DNA from: Globomyces pollinis-pini
Taxonomy: Eukaryota > Chytridiomycota > Chytridiomycetes > Rhizophydiales > Globomycetaceae
Length of the DNA: 57,609 nt
Direction of reading: 5' to 3'
Assembly: GCA_025399215.1 (NCBI GenBank)
Contig: MU621164.1
Location: 9,125 to 66,733, forward strand
Under the pieces are notes generated by a model. It was not told the origin of the DNA and made no database searches. It saw only the letters and a program-made list of their open reading frames with translations. This document shows positions 1 through 11,011 of this stretch, one piece after another. The first letter of the stretch is position 1. The number at the start of each line of letters is the position of its first letter. Both the position numbers and the translations under genes were made by a program.

Positions 1-383
1 TGTGTACCACCAAGACATCCCTTCCTTTCCGGGTCTTGTGCAGATGAGTCGGTATTAACATACTGTGCACTTATCCACCATTTTTTCTCTTTATCAATTC
101 TAGCATTAGTTGGGTCAGGAGCACAGGACTGTCCCCAAGTCAATACAGGTTGCAGTACACCATTTCCAATTGGTTTAAAGGTTCTTCCATTTGAAGGTTG
201 CATTCCTGGCCATATAAATAAAGTCTGCCATTCTTTTGTGGGAACGGGTGGGACTACAATTGTAGATTCATAATAAACATATGGACTAACATCAGGATTA
301 CTGTTCCAATATAAATTGACATTGTGTACAATTTCTTGTGCAAGGACAAGCGAATTCAGAAATATCGAAAGCAGTTTACGCAT
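1..383 (-). CDS. Secreted lectin-like protein, paralog A (partial, 3' end outside window)
   Basis: The N-terminal 127 residues of a secreted protein run off the left edge. The ATG at 383 opens MRKLLSIFLNSLVLAQ, a plausible signal peptide with cleavage near residue 15. The mature part contains the blocks TKEWQTLFIWPG, GNGVLQPVLTWGQSCAP and KKWWISAQYVN, all shared with the complete paralog at 6659-7624. The Trp-rich beta-strand character resembles secreted fungal concanavalin-like folds, but I cannot name a family with confidence. It lies just downstream of SLA2 on the same strand. The part encoded by 1-174 is almost identical in DNA to the paralog, while the rest is clearly diverged, which suggests gene conversion. 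The function is probably extracellular carbohydrate or wall binding; this is inference. Confidence 0.8.
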   Translation of the reverse strand, partial: MRKLLSIFLNSLVLAQEIVHNVNLYWNSNPDVSPYVYYESTIVVPPVPTKEWQTLFIWPGMQPSNGRTFKPIGNGVLQPVLTWGQSCAPDPTNARIDKEKKWWISAQYVNTDSSAQDPERKGCLGGT

Positions 384-623
384 TTGTGATGAACCCAATC
401 GATGTTTTTCTTGGACCTTTTACAACACCTTTTCGTAAATTTGTTTCAGCCAACGCTTCTAGCAAAAAAGGTTACTGACAGATGAAGATATTTTGTTATG
501 TAGCAATTCAGTAGCCAAAGAGTTTGTATCCCAGGTTGAAACAAGTTATTAAAATTATATACCAAAGTAATTATACTATTAACTCAACATTACGTAAAAA
601 AAGTGCAATTATTCACCTTCAAT

Positions 624-3600
624 TTATTCTTCATGATACCCAGCCTTACGCATCTCACCCAACGTGTATCTTGCAGTACCAAGAGCTTTTTCTAATTCCA
701 AAATTTTTACTTGTTGTTCCATTTCTGCAACTTTGGCTTCATGTTTCGACATCTTTCCTACTTGTTGTCGAGCATTTTGTTCATCAGAGAGTTTACTAGC
801 ATCTTTTGCTGCTTTAACAAGTAACTTGGTAGCTTCTCTGACAGCCACCGCTGCAGTCTCCAGTTTGGTTTGTGTTGGACTATACAAACTAGCTTTAACT
901 CTGGCAGCCGATACTAATTGGGTTGTAGAAACGCCAACATCTTGTGCTGCTACCACAAGCTGCTCCCAACTGTTCTTTCCTTGTACTAAACCGTCTGCAA
1001 TCTGCACAAGGTAAACAGTACCTTGTGCAACAGCTTGAGCTGCGGAAATCAACCCTTCTGTCCATTTATTGTTTTTCTTGTAAAAAGCAGTAGCAGTGGT
1101 AGTTCCTTTACTTTGAGCAACAATTTCTTGTTGAGATACAGTTGCACATTTAATTAATTGAGAGATGGCAGTAGTTAACGCTACAGCAGCTTGTAAAATA
1201 GCAGAGTTCACATTCAAATCTGGACCTTGCTTATTCAACAATAATTGTAATTTCTGTGCAGCCTCTTCAATAGCTTTAGCTGCAGATGCCATTTCACGTT
1301 CGACTGCATCAGTTAAATCACCCTGTAAGTTTCCTTGCATTTTTGAAGTAACCAAACCCTCTAACAAAGGCGAAACTTTGCTGACTTGATGTTGACAAGT
1401 TCGACTAAGATTGACAACATATTCAGCTTTCCTTGGTCCTTCAACAAATATCATCGCATCTGATTTGACTTGTTGAAAAAAATCTACACACGATTGTCCA
1501 CCATGTCTAAAATATTCAATGATCTGTTCGCCTTCTTCATCATCTTTACATAATCGTTGCATTTCCGTTCCAGAATTCAATAACTGTGCAACAGATTGTG
1601 CCAAAGATGCACCAGTTGTTATAGCATCTTTAGGATCGCCTCCCTAAAAAAATCAATTCCGTTCTATTCAATTACATTCACAAGCTTCACCACAGATGTG
1701 CAAAATTCAGTACATTTCTGTTGGCATTTTTCAATCAATGAAAGTGCAATTTCTGGTGATATTTTTGAAGTAGATTCGGAAGTTGTACCTAGCAAAAATA
1801 ATGCTTCAGATACAGTGGTAACACAAGTAGATAACACATTGTCTATTTATCAATAGAAGTATATATATACCCATCATTTGATTCAACAGCTGTTGATGCT
1901 TTCCTTCCAAAATACCAATTCGCTCATCTCGGGTGACAAGACCAGATTGAGCTTCCTACGAATATATGAATGTCGATAAAATTATGTTACCTCTTGATGT
2001 TGTCTAAGAATTTCTAGAGCTTGATCTAATCCAGCTTGCAATACCAAAGTCTCTTCCTCATGAGACTATTTTGTGAATATTAAGCAACAAATTACCATCT
2101 TAGATTTTTCCATAGCACTCAAAACATCACCAAGCTGTAATGTCAATTGAGATATCTCAGTTTGCTTTGCCTAAAGAGGTAAACTTCAAAAGCTTACTCG
2201 TAATAAGTCTTCCAATTTAGACTGTTCGGCCGTAAAGCGACCGACTAAATTTTGTACTTCGGAGCCACGAGTAGCAGACATTTCATTCAATGCTTGCTTA
2301 CTTTGCTCAATCTCAGTCTTCAAACGACTAATCTCGGTTTCGTATTGTAATCGAATTCTGTCGGCATCCCCTTTTAATCTATTACGTTCCACCAACACAT
2401 CAGTTAGTTCGTTACTTTTGGCCTTTGATTAATTCAACCAAGATATCTTACTTTCAAATCAGCTTGAGCCTTTTCAATTTGCCTTCTCGCATCATCAGAC
2501 ACCTTGTTGCCAGAATCTTTCATGGTTTTAAACTTTGTCAACAAATCGAGGTGTTCTTTTCGAAGCTGAGCATATAACTTGGCCAAAGCATCATATTTGG
2601 TTTTCCATTGATTGATTTCACCTACATTTCAGCTTTGAGTAAAATACTGTTAAGTTGATTGATTTGTGCATCCTTTGACAAATCCCCACCAGCCAACAAA
2701 TTTAATCGGTTTACTTCTTGGGTTAGCTGTTGCACTTTCTATATCGTTTAATTTGTTCTTGCCAATAAAATACCATATCATATTGTTGAAGCATTTCCCG
2801 ATCACGTTGAGATTGTTGTTGCAAATATGTTAACTGAGATGCAGAATCCATCAATTTAGCCTGCATATTATATTGTTCCTGTTGCTGCATTTGAAGCCTT
2901 AAACGTTCTTGTTCTTCTTGCATTCTTCGCAATTCTGCCTCTCGCTGTGACTCCATCTGTTGTTGTAATTGCAAGCGTTCCTGTTCTTGTCTTTCCAACA
3001 TTTCTTGTTCCTCTCGATATCTACGTTCTCTTTCCAACTCTTGTTCCCGTCTTATATCATTTTCATTTCTTTGTGGTTTTTTAGGAGCCTGTTTTGGTGG
3101 ACCTTGTGCTAAAAAGTTTGGTGGAGTGGAAGACAATTTGGGAATGGAAATCAACGACGTAAGGAATTTAATTTGGGAACAATCATCATAAAAACGAACC
3201 AAAGTATTGTGATGAATTCTAAAGGAATCTCTCAACGGTTCTAAAACTTCTACCGATCCAATAACTAGATATCAATCATAATCAAAATACTTGTATGCAT
3301 GGCTGTCATCATAGAAGTGATGAATTGATAAATCCCGTAGGATTCCTCAACCAATGGGACGAGTACAGCAATTTTTCCTTCGTTATTCCCAAAAGATCTT
3401 AAATTATTGAAAATCAGTTTTTGTAACCGATCAATTTGTTCCAACAATTGTAATAAATCAAAAATAGTTTCGAATCTATAAAGGTTACAACAAAAATTCA
3501 TACCCTTCATTTGGATCCTCAATTCCTTTCAAGGACACATATTCTTCATAATCAAATGTACCAGAAAAGTAAGGTCTAATTCGATGGTAATTTAGCTTTT

Positions 3601-4052
3601 CCTTCAAGAAGGCAATATAACTTTTAATCAAGGCCCCATAATCTAACATTATTTACAAAACACTTACGACCACCACCACCATAATCAGAAGTTTGTCTTT
3701 GTAACTGATCCAACCATCCAATTTCATTAACAGCATCTTTTAACGCCTAAAGATTAGAATCAATTATCAAATACGTTTGGATGACCTTGACGAGCAATTT
3801 TATGGAAAGTGATCAATGCTTTAAACACAATAATATCATCACTCATCATTGGGAAAGTCTTGAGAGCATTCCAAACTGAACCTGAACCTTTCATATCCCA
3901 AGTATATAAAATCATTGCTATTTGATGAGACCAAATATTAAACCTCGAACATGCTTCTGTTTTGGGGCAGTTTCGTCTGGAGTTAGCGCTTTCTTTAAGG
4001 CCATCGCCAGATCATCCTCTTGTTTTGAAGAACGGTACGGATCCCAAGACAT
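624..4052 (-). CDS. SLA2: SLA2/HIP1R-type endocytic clathrin-actin linker (multi-exon)
   Basis: This is an adaptor linking clathrin coats and PtdIns(4,5)P2 membranes to F-actin at endocytic sites. The start at 4052 opens MSWDPYRSSKQEDDLAMALK, followed by the ANTH hallmark TPKQKH-like ETAPKQKHVR, YTWDMKGSGSVWNALKTFP and ITFHKIARQGHPN. The middle (about 2200-3110) is a long Glu/Gln/Arg-rich coiled coil with REEQEMLERQEQERLQLQQQ. The C-terminus (624-1604) is an I/LWEQ (THATCH) actin-binding module ending LELEKALGTARYTLGEMRK. Overall length is roughly 1,000 residues, normal for Sla2. About ten introns are visible, the first two only 26 and 28 nt. The gene lies 216 bp downstream of the AP180-like gene in the same orientation; both begin with ANTH domains. 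Identification is very secure; exact internal exon borders in the coiled coil were not all checked. Confidence 0.93.
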
Positions 4053-4268
4053 GAAAAAAGCAAACAGACAATTCAAGGATTAGAGTACAAAAAACAATCG
4101 AAAGGGATCAGGATGCAAAATATCGAAAGAGTTTGTTTTCATGGTTTATCCATTCTAGTCCTTGATGTCATAGTGCACCAATTGGAGTACTTACAGAACA
4201 ACTGGAAATCGAATTATCTTACTGCTACGTATTGTAATATATTAAAATAAAATCCACTATCATTCAAA

Positions 4269-6339
4269 TTAGTCTCTAATAAATGGATTGTTGACTGATG
4301 TTTTTTCAAACTTATTATCGTGAAATAAAACTGGTCGTACTTCTCCATTCATTCCATTAGGAAAATAATTTAGTTGTCGTACTTCTTGGTTCAGAGTTCC
4401 AGTATCAATTGTGTATGATCGGGTGGGGAACCTTTGAGCATGCCCATTATATGATGGAATAAATGGATTGTTTTGTGATGGTTTTGGAAAGACACCACTG
4501 TTCAACTCCACTTGGCTGTAAGTGCTCAAGTTACTGTACCCATTAGATGCGCTTGGAATAGGGTTATGAAGAGTTGCACCAGAAATGGAAGGAGTAGATT
4601 GGGTTGCTGATTTAGGAGCTGTAGATGAATTGCTGGTGATATCAAGCTTTGTTAAACTATTAGGACCAGCAGTGGGTGTCATTAATGGTGTACTGCCACT
4701 TGCCAAAACAGGATTGGGAAATACAGTTGCTCCAGTAACCCCAAATATGGAATTTTCATTGGATATCTGGGAATGCACACCTGTGGCTTGCGAAGTTAGT
4801 GAGCTTACAGGAATGTTAGGGTTACTTATCGACATAGAGCGGAAATTTGACGCAATCATTTCTTGCATTTGAGATTTCAAGAGTTCATTTTCCATTTTCA
4901 AAAGATTCAATTCATACATTGATTTCTCATACTTGGATTTCCAGAAAGATGAATCATCTAGTATTAACAGTAAAATTCCAAACCTAACAAATTATTTGAT
5001 GTGAAACTATTTTGGCGATCAGTAATCTTTGTAGCATAATTTGAAAATAAGACATCGTTGGATCCTTGTACTGTTTGTGTATCATCTTCAGCTAAATCTG
5101 TCTGAAAGTTGTCTCCAAATGGATTATCTAGCCCCTCCGGTTCCTTGACGACTGGTCTTGTCTTCAAAAAGGATGGCGTAAATATATTGGAAATTTTGAT
5201 ATCAACGGAATCACATTCCTTTTCTTTGACGTAACTAGGATCCACAACACTATGGTAATCTGAGCATTCAGATTTCGAATAATCTGATATCGAATTAATC
5301 ATTAAATGTTTACCAGACGTTGCATTTGAAACAGATTTAGAATATTGGATAGAGGTTGTGCTAGAGTATCGCTTAACGTTACGGGTTCGACTAAAAATTG
5401 TTGGTTCAATAGTAAGTTTTGGGATATTGAAATTCTTGATGATTTCTTCCAGCTGTTCACAATCAGAATAAAATTTGTAAAATATTTGGTGGTAATCGCT
5501 GAATATTTGTTTGATTGAAGTTAAATCATTTAAGTTGCCTGAACATAAAACACATTATTCGTACCTATATATCAGAATATAAATAACTAAATACCTCGCA
5601 TTAGCTTTTCCATGCAAATTTCCAAGAATTGATAGACTAACCATGTATCTTTGATCAAAATAGAAAAAATTAGAAAGATTTCATCCTTGGAATCCAGCAA
5701 TCGGTCCAACATCGACTTGCTTATCACTGATATTTGATGAACAGTTGACTCAAAGTCTAATAGTGTATTGTAACTAATCTGATTAGTATCAAGCCGAGTA
5801 CCAAAGATCTATATCAACTTCCAGTATATTTTCTGGGCATTTTAATGAACAATTAATGGTTGGATGCGATCGGTGAAAATCAAGACGAACTTGAAGATAT
5901 TGCATATATTCTGACACTAATACACCGACAGCTAAAACAATAAATTTAAAGGAGCCACTTACGACCATGGAATTCCAAATGAGATTTCCGCAACACTGAT
6001 TCCATCCAATCAGGTGTTGCAATTGGGTCAATCAAGGCATCGGGATGACCTTTTAATAAGATATGATGAATCAAATAAATAGTTTTTAGGTACGTAATAT
6101 CTTTAGCTAATTTGATAGTAGATAAGGCCAACCATAAACTTCCAGCTCCTTTATTTGAGTTAGAGTCAATAAAAATACCTAAATGTGAGTGGGGTTATCA
6201 TACCATTTGAGAAATGAGTATAATCAATACAAGCGTTAATATGCTTTTGCTTAGGAGTAATTTGAGATCTAGAGAGAGTTTTAGAGAGAACGAGAGCTAG
6301 TTGTTTATCCTGCAAGTTAAACCAATGGTTCCATACCAT
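4269..6339 (-). CDS. AP180/CALM-like ANTH clathrin adaptor (Yap1801/Yap1802 type)
   Basis: This is a clathrin and cargo adaptor recruited to PtdIns(4,5)P2. The N-terminal ANTH domain reads QLALVLSKTLSRSQITPKQK, then SLWLALSTIKLAKDITYLKT and IHHILLKGHPDAL. TPKQKH is the lipid-binding signature. Later exons give a helical segment, then a low-complexity tail with a short coiled coil (MENELLKSQMQEMI) and EH-domain-binding NPF motifs: DNPFGD, NNPFIP and the C-terminal NNPFIRD. Introns are 25-31 nt; the one after FSNG is 25 nt. The ATG at 6339 may itself be followed at once by a 27-nt intron (giving MDKQLALV) or read straight through (MVWNHWF); the sequence does not decide. The gene sits directly upstream of SLA2, a functional partner in endocytosis. 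Confidence 0.88.
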
Positions 6340-6499
6340 AGTAAATAATTTAAAGACAGAAAAGAAATAGAATCAGGAATCCGGTACAGAAACTTGTAGT
6401 GAATGATTTTGAATTATCGTTAATAAAGAATTATTTTCGAGTTACACTGAAGAGTCAAGTTTCAGATCGATCCGAATTAGGAAGAAAGAGATCAAAAAA

Positions 6500-6600
6500 C
6501 CATAAAGGGAATGGATCGAATTCTTATAAAAAACGAATAGAGTTCTCATAAAGAACGAATCGAACTCTCATAGAGTTGAAAGGATTCTCATAAAGAGCTT
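6500..6600. repeat. Degenerate ~22-bp tandem repeat upstream of the AP180-like gene
   Basis: Four to five imperfect units share the pattern CGAAT-GAGTTCTCATAAAGAA (6517-6533, 6534-6555, 6556-6577, 6578-6600). They occupy the 319-bp gap between the AP180-like start (6339) and the 3' end of the secreted-protein gene (6659). GAA/TTC blocks recur and superficially resemble heat-shock elements, but their spacing is not canonical. Nothing else is seen in this gap. Confidence 0.6.
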
Positions 6601-6658
6601 ATTTAAAAATACGGTATCGCGTCAAGTAAAACATACAATTTATTCAGAAACATCATAG

Positions 6659-7624
6659 TCAGATAAAAATACTAAACATCAAGAGAAAGACAACGGGATT
6701 CATCCCAAATGCTGGTGAACTGCTGATGGGGACATCGGTTGCGTAACCACTAGGTTGCACAGCACTGGTTGGCCCATAAGGTACGTTGCTAGTGGATGTT
6801 CCAAGAGTAGTTGAAGAGGTCTGGGATGCAGTAGTAGTTGTTATTAAAGAAGTCGAAGTTGGAGATGGAGTACGAGCATTAAATACACATTGCGCGATTC
6901 TACAAGTGTTTTCACTTGCAATTGAATCACTACATGCTACATTAGCACCTGGCAACGGCTGAACTTTTGTTTTAGTGGTGCAAAATGTTGGATCAATCAC
7001 ACCTGGTGATGTTTTCAATACAATATTTGTAACATTAAATTGGGGTACATTGTCATGCCATCCACCTGGAGTTTCCATCACAAACATTGCCCATCCTTGT
7101 CTTTGTCCTTTCATATCTATCGTGAAATCCACTTTGGCTCCAGTTCGTTGGTTCTTTACCGTTTGAATCCATTTCAAATTATCGGGTGCCAATTCCATAA
7201 TCATCACCAACGAATCATCAGGTTCAACAGACATCTGTGTACCACCAAGACATCCCTTCCTTTCCGGGTCTTGTGCAGATGAGTCGGTATTAACATACTG
7301 TGCACTTATCCACCATTTTTTCTCTTTATCAATTCTAGCATTAGTTGGGTCAGGAGCACAGGACTGTCCCCAAGTCAATACAGGTTGCAATACACCATTT
7401 CCAATTGGTGCAAATGTTTTGCCTTCTAGAGGTTGAATGCCAGGCCAGATAAACAAAGTCTGCCATTCTTTTGTGGGAACAGGTGGGACTACCATTGTAG
7501 ATTCAAAGTATACGAATGGAGATTTATCATTGTCACTAAACCAATGTAGATTTACTGTATGACCAGTCGAGATGTTCTGGGCTAGTGAGTAGGTAATTAG
7601 AGACGCGATAAGATACAAGACCAT
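6659..7624 (-). CDS. Secreted, GPI-anchor-like lectin/glucanase-like protein, paralog B
   Basis: A 321-residue single-exon protein. It has a signal peptide (MVLYLIASLITYSLAQ), a Trp-rich globular domain to about residue 230 (TLFIWPGIQP, GVLQPVLTWGQSCAP, WWISAQYVN, a GGTQMSVEPDD block), a Cys pair near FCTTKTK and CRIAQCVF, then a Ser/Thr-rich stalk. It ends in a hydrophobic tail (NPVVFLLMFSIFI) preceded by small residues, as expected of a GPI attachment signal. It is therefore probably tethered to the plasma membrane or wall. The fold suggestion (concanavalin-like) rests only on general appearance. Its closest relative is the truncated gene at the left window edge, with near-identical DNA over 7237-7410. 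Confidence 0.85.
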   Translation of the reverse strand: MVLYLIASLITYSLAQNISTGHTVNLHWFSDNDKSPFVYFESTMVVPPVPTKEWQTLFIWPGIQPLEGKTFAPIGNGVLQPVLTWGQSCAPDPTNARIDKEKKWWISAQYVNTDSSAQDPERKGCLGGTQMSVEPDDSLVMIMELAPDNLKWIQTVKNQRTGAKVDFTIDMKGQRQGWAMFVMETPGGWHDNVPQFNVTNIVLKTSPGVIDPTFCTTKTKVQPLPGANVACSDSIASENTCRIAQCVFNARTPSPTSTSLITTTTASQTSSTTLGTSTSNVPYGPTSAVQPSGYATDVPISSSPAFGMNPVVFLLMFSIFI

Positions 7625-7819
7625 TAGAAATGTTTATTCTATTCTCAGTTCTCAGTTACATCTTTATAAGTGAATTCTATAAAGGTGCTGTTAGTTTCAC
7701 GTATCTGGCTCCGTTTTTTTAAGATAAGTCGTTGGCTGTATACAAGAAAGTTTCAGCCTAACACAGTGTAGAAACTTAAAGCCTTACATCTTGATGTATA
7801 GTATCGATGAATACTATGT

Positions 7820-8431
7820 TTAAATGTTTTTTATTAAAGTCCAACTATGAAATGTGGAGTCAACCAAAGTGATGTCCTGTTCATGAACGAGATTAAATCC
7901 AAGACTTTTGTAAAACGCGACGTTGGTATCCAACTGAGTATCCAAATGAACAGTCACATCTGAGGGCAACTTCTCCATAATTGAATTCATTAAGTTTTTC
8001 CCCAATCCTTTTCCACGATACTGTTTGTCAATAGCAACCAGATTAATTGTCCAATATGATTCCATTCTTTTTGGTTTCTTAAATTTAGTAATAGAAGCGT
8101 TTAAGCGGGAAAAAACAGTCCACCCAATCATATATGGTGCCAGCAAAAACCCGTGGTAGACCAAGGTCAAAAATGAATAGTCCTCATTCCCAGGGCAATT
8201 CAAACAAACATGTCCAATAACCTTTTCACCAGACAATAAAGTCCAAGATGAATCCCCATATAATGCGATTCGCTTCTCCAAAAGCCATCTGCTGGAATAT
8301 TCTCTTGTATCAAGTGGATCTAACGCACACTTGAATGGTTGATCTTTGAAAGCATCCACTAACAGATCCAAAAGTTCAATTTTTTGTGATTCATTTAAAT
8401 AAATGGTTTGCACTAATTCAGTCTCCAACAT
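7820..8431 (-). CDS. GNAT-family N-acetyltransferase
   Basis: A 203-residue single-exon protein with the GNAT fold. The acetyl-CoA-binding motif A is visible at residues about 129-146 (NLVAIDKQYRGKGLGKNLM, with the R/Q-x-x-G-x-G loop RGKGLG). It is followed by motif B (DTQLDTNVAFYKSLGFNLV), where the Asn and Tyr are the usual helix residues. The N-terminal half contains a helix beginning KIELLDLLVDAFKDQP, typical of fungal GNATs acting on small molecules. The substrate cannot be read from sequence. It faces the SANBR-like gene across a 497-bp divergent promoter region. Confidence 0.88.
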   Translation of the reverse strand: MLETELVQTIYLNESQKIELLDLLVDAFKDQPFKCALDPLDTREYSSRWLLEKRIALYGDSSWTLLSGEKVIGHVCLNCPGNEDYSFLTLVYHGFLLAPYMIGWTVFSRLNASITKFKKPKRMESYWTINLVAIDKQYRGKGLGKNLMNSIMEKLPSDVTVHLDTQLDTNVAFYKSLGFNLVHEQDITLVDSTFHSWTLIKNI

Positions 8432-8928
8432 TCCAAAAAATGAACAAAACTAAAGGGAAATTTGAAAAATAAAGGTCAATTAAAGGAAAAATAAGGTTTA
8501 AAAAACAAATAAAGTGATCGGCCCGATCAAAGCAGCGGTCTTTGTAAGCGGCGCGATAGGGTATCTGTTGTATAATTTGGTGGTTTTGAGATGTATGTGT
8601 AAATAGGATAGAACTACAATAAACTATTTGGGTTGAATTATTAGTTCAAAACAATAGGATAAGTCATTAAACATTCCTTCTATTGAAGGGTATTCAATAG
8701 CATCATATCTGATGAACTAAAAACTCAAATCAATGGGGAATAGGATTGTAACCCATAACTGCTTAGTTGAACTATGGTAAAGAATAAAACTTCCGTTCAA
8801 ACTGGAATACGCTTCGGATTGGACAAAAATAATTTGAATGTTAAGAGTCACATTAAAAGACAAGATGGAAATAACCAACATTCAATTCATTGTTGATGTT
8901 GAACAAGCAAAAATCGCGTTTCTTAAAA
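8432..8928. other. Divergent intergenic region (GNAT / SANBR-like)
   Basis: A 497-bp AT-rich stretch between two divergently transcribed genes, presumably holding both promoters. I see no recognisable TATA box, repeat or small gene in it. Confidence 0.5.
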
Positions 8929-10853
8929 ATGTCAAAACAAAGACCACATACAGCGAAAGGTAAACCATTCACTCAAAATATGAACTATTCAATATCAAAA
9001 GAAGATTTTATTCCAGTTTAATGGTCTTTAGCTGCAATCAATCGACCTTCATTATCAACCACCAATGGGTTTTCTTTACAATCAATGTCTGCTATTTATG
9101 GAACAAATATTTTGAATGATAAATCTTCATCTTCATCGTACCAGTTTAATATTTCGTTTATCGATTAGTTTGCAACCTGATAAAAGGAATGGATCATCAT
9201 TTGCTTATGGTAAAATAAGTGGTAGCGGTGATGATAATACAGTAGATTCACAAAAGAAATTATCTCGACCAGTTTCATCAAGGTTAGAACGAGGTAGATT
9301 TGCTCATCCAACACCATTACACCCTTCAGCACCAACGAAAGATGTAGTCATCCATGTGTTTGATGAAGCGCGTAACGGTACTCCATATCAATATCTCTTA
9401 TTATAGTTAAACGAGATTTTCATTGTAAACGGAGTTTACTGTTACGAGAAATGAAATATTTTCAAAGTGTTTTAGAAGATGAGAGATTAGGTATTGCTTT
9501 TCACTCTGTTTTGTAACAAAAAGGTATTTGTTTGCAAACGGAATTCATTTTCAGGATCCATGGCATATGAAATAGACGTTCATTCAGATATCCAAGTATT
9601 TGAATGGTTAATGGAATTCTGCACCAAACAAGAAATACAACTATGTAAATTAAACATGAAGTTAATTTTGAATCTATAGCCCCACAAACAGCTATTAGTA
9701 TCCTCATCAGTTCCAATTTTTTACAAATGCAAGAACTTGAGAAAATCTGTTTGAAATACATGCATGACAATATAAATGAAATTGTTCAAGGTTAGTGTGT
9801 TAACAATGTAGATTTAAAACTAGTTCCTATTGATTTTAACTGCATGAATGGTGATGTATTGAAAAAGTAACCACTACTTCAATTTATAAATTATAGACTC
9901 GTAGATTTATTTGAACCGACGGATATCTATGCAATTGAAGATTCTAAAGATAAAATCAAATCGTAAGCAAGTATAAAGTCACTAAACTGGATAAAGTCAA
10001 TTATACCTGTACAAAATTCAACAATTACTTGATTTTAAAGATGCAAAGAATCCGATTTCCAAATGTCAACTATGTGATACAATCTATGTAGAAGAATATC
10101 ATAGTCAGTTGGAATGCTTGAAACAACTACCTACAATCGATCATCGTGGGAATATGATTCGTCATCATGTCAGGTTTGGATTATCGTATAGCTTATACTG
10201 GTAGATCTAATGATTTTAATATTAATGATTGGGTCGTTTCCGTTTTTTTAACAACTCGATCTTGGGAAAAATCTTTTTGGCAGTTAAAGTCGATCTCAAA
10301 TCTAATGATTTTTTAGGATATGGGGACACTTGAAATATCTAAAGTGTCAAGAATGTCTGCAATTATTTCCTTGTATAGAATACTACGAATGGTAATCATA
10401 AAATATATTTAAACCAAGTTGTAAACATCCACAAGCAATTGAAAGTGACCAAGAAACATGTACAACTTGTGAATCGGCAATAAGTAAATTCACATTATTC
10501 GATACCATTCAAGGATGTGTTCATACTTCCCATATCCCAATTCACAATGAAAACATTGAAACAAAATATTTATTTGATAAATTCAAATCATTGATTGTTA
10601 CTTGCCAAGATCCGAATTTGGATTTAAAGTTTTGTACACATGAACGATTGGAAATACATTTAAACAAGGAATTTTTTGATTATTGGAACAATTGTTTGAA
10701 AATATTTAGGAAGTGGGATGGACAAAGTCAACTTAAGTTGGGGGCGAAACAGTTTGCCCAAAGAGATGAAGGTAATAGGTTAAACTTCTCATACTGTTTA
10801 TAGATTCTAGAATAATGAAGAAATGGATTCATGAATTGATCACTGGTTCATGA
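8929..10853 (+). CDS. SANBR/KIAA1841-like BTB-domain protein (multi-exon)
   Basis: Homolog of the animal SANT-and-BTB regulator of class-switch recombination. Joining short exons gives the family's order of blocks: VVIHVFDEARN, DFHCKRSLLLREMKYF, EIDVHSDIQVFEWLMEF, AISILISSNFLQMQELEKIC, INEIVQ, FNCMNGDVLKKLVDLFEPTD, KDKIKS, CQLCDTIYVEE, DHRGNMIRHH, a Cys/His zinc-binding-like segment (CQECLQLFPCIEYYECCKHP) and a C-terminal QFAQRDEDSRIMKKWIHEL. No SANT domain was found at the N-terminus, where exon 1 (about 8929-9030) is uncertain. About ten introns of 20-35 nt are needed, plus one of about 56 nt. The stop is at 10851-10853. The family is known for chromatin or recombination roles in animals; its fungal function is unknown. 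Confidence 0.82.
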
Positions 10854-11011
10854 CACTTTTATAAATACATTAGCTTTAAATACGCTTTAGATAAAGATTT
10901 TAATATTCGATCTGAATAATCAGATGTAGTAAATTATAACATTTGGAAGATATAAATTCGTGAAACTATGATGTTTATTTGAAGTGATATAAGAACTATT
11001 TAGATTTAACA

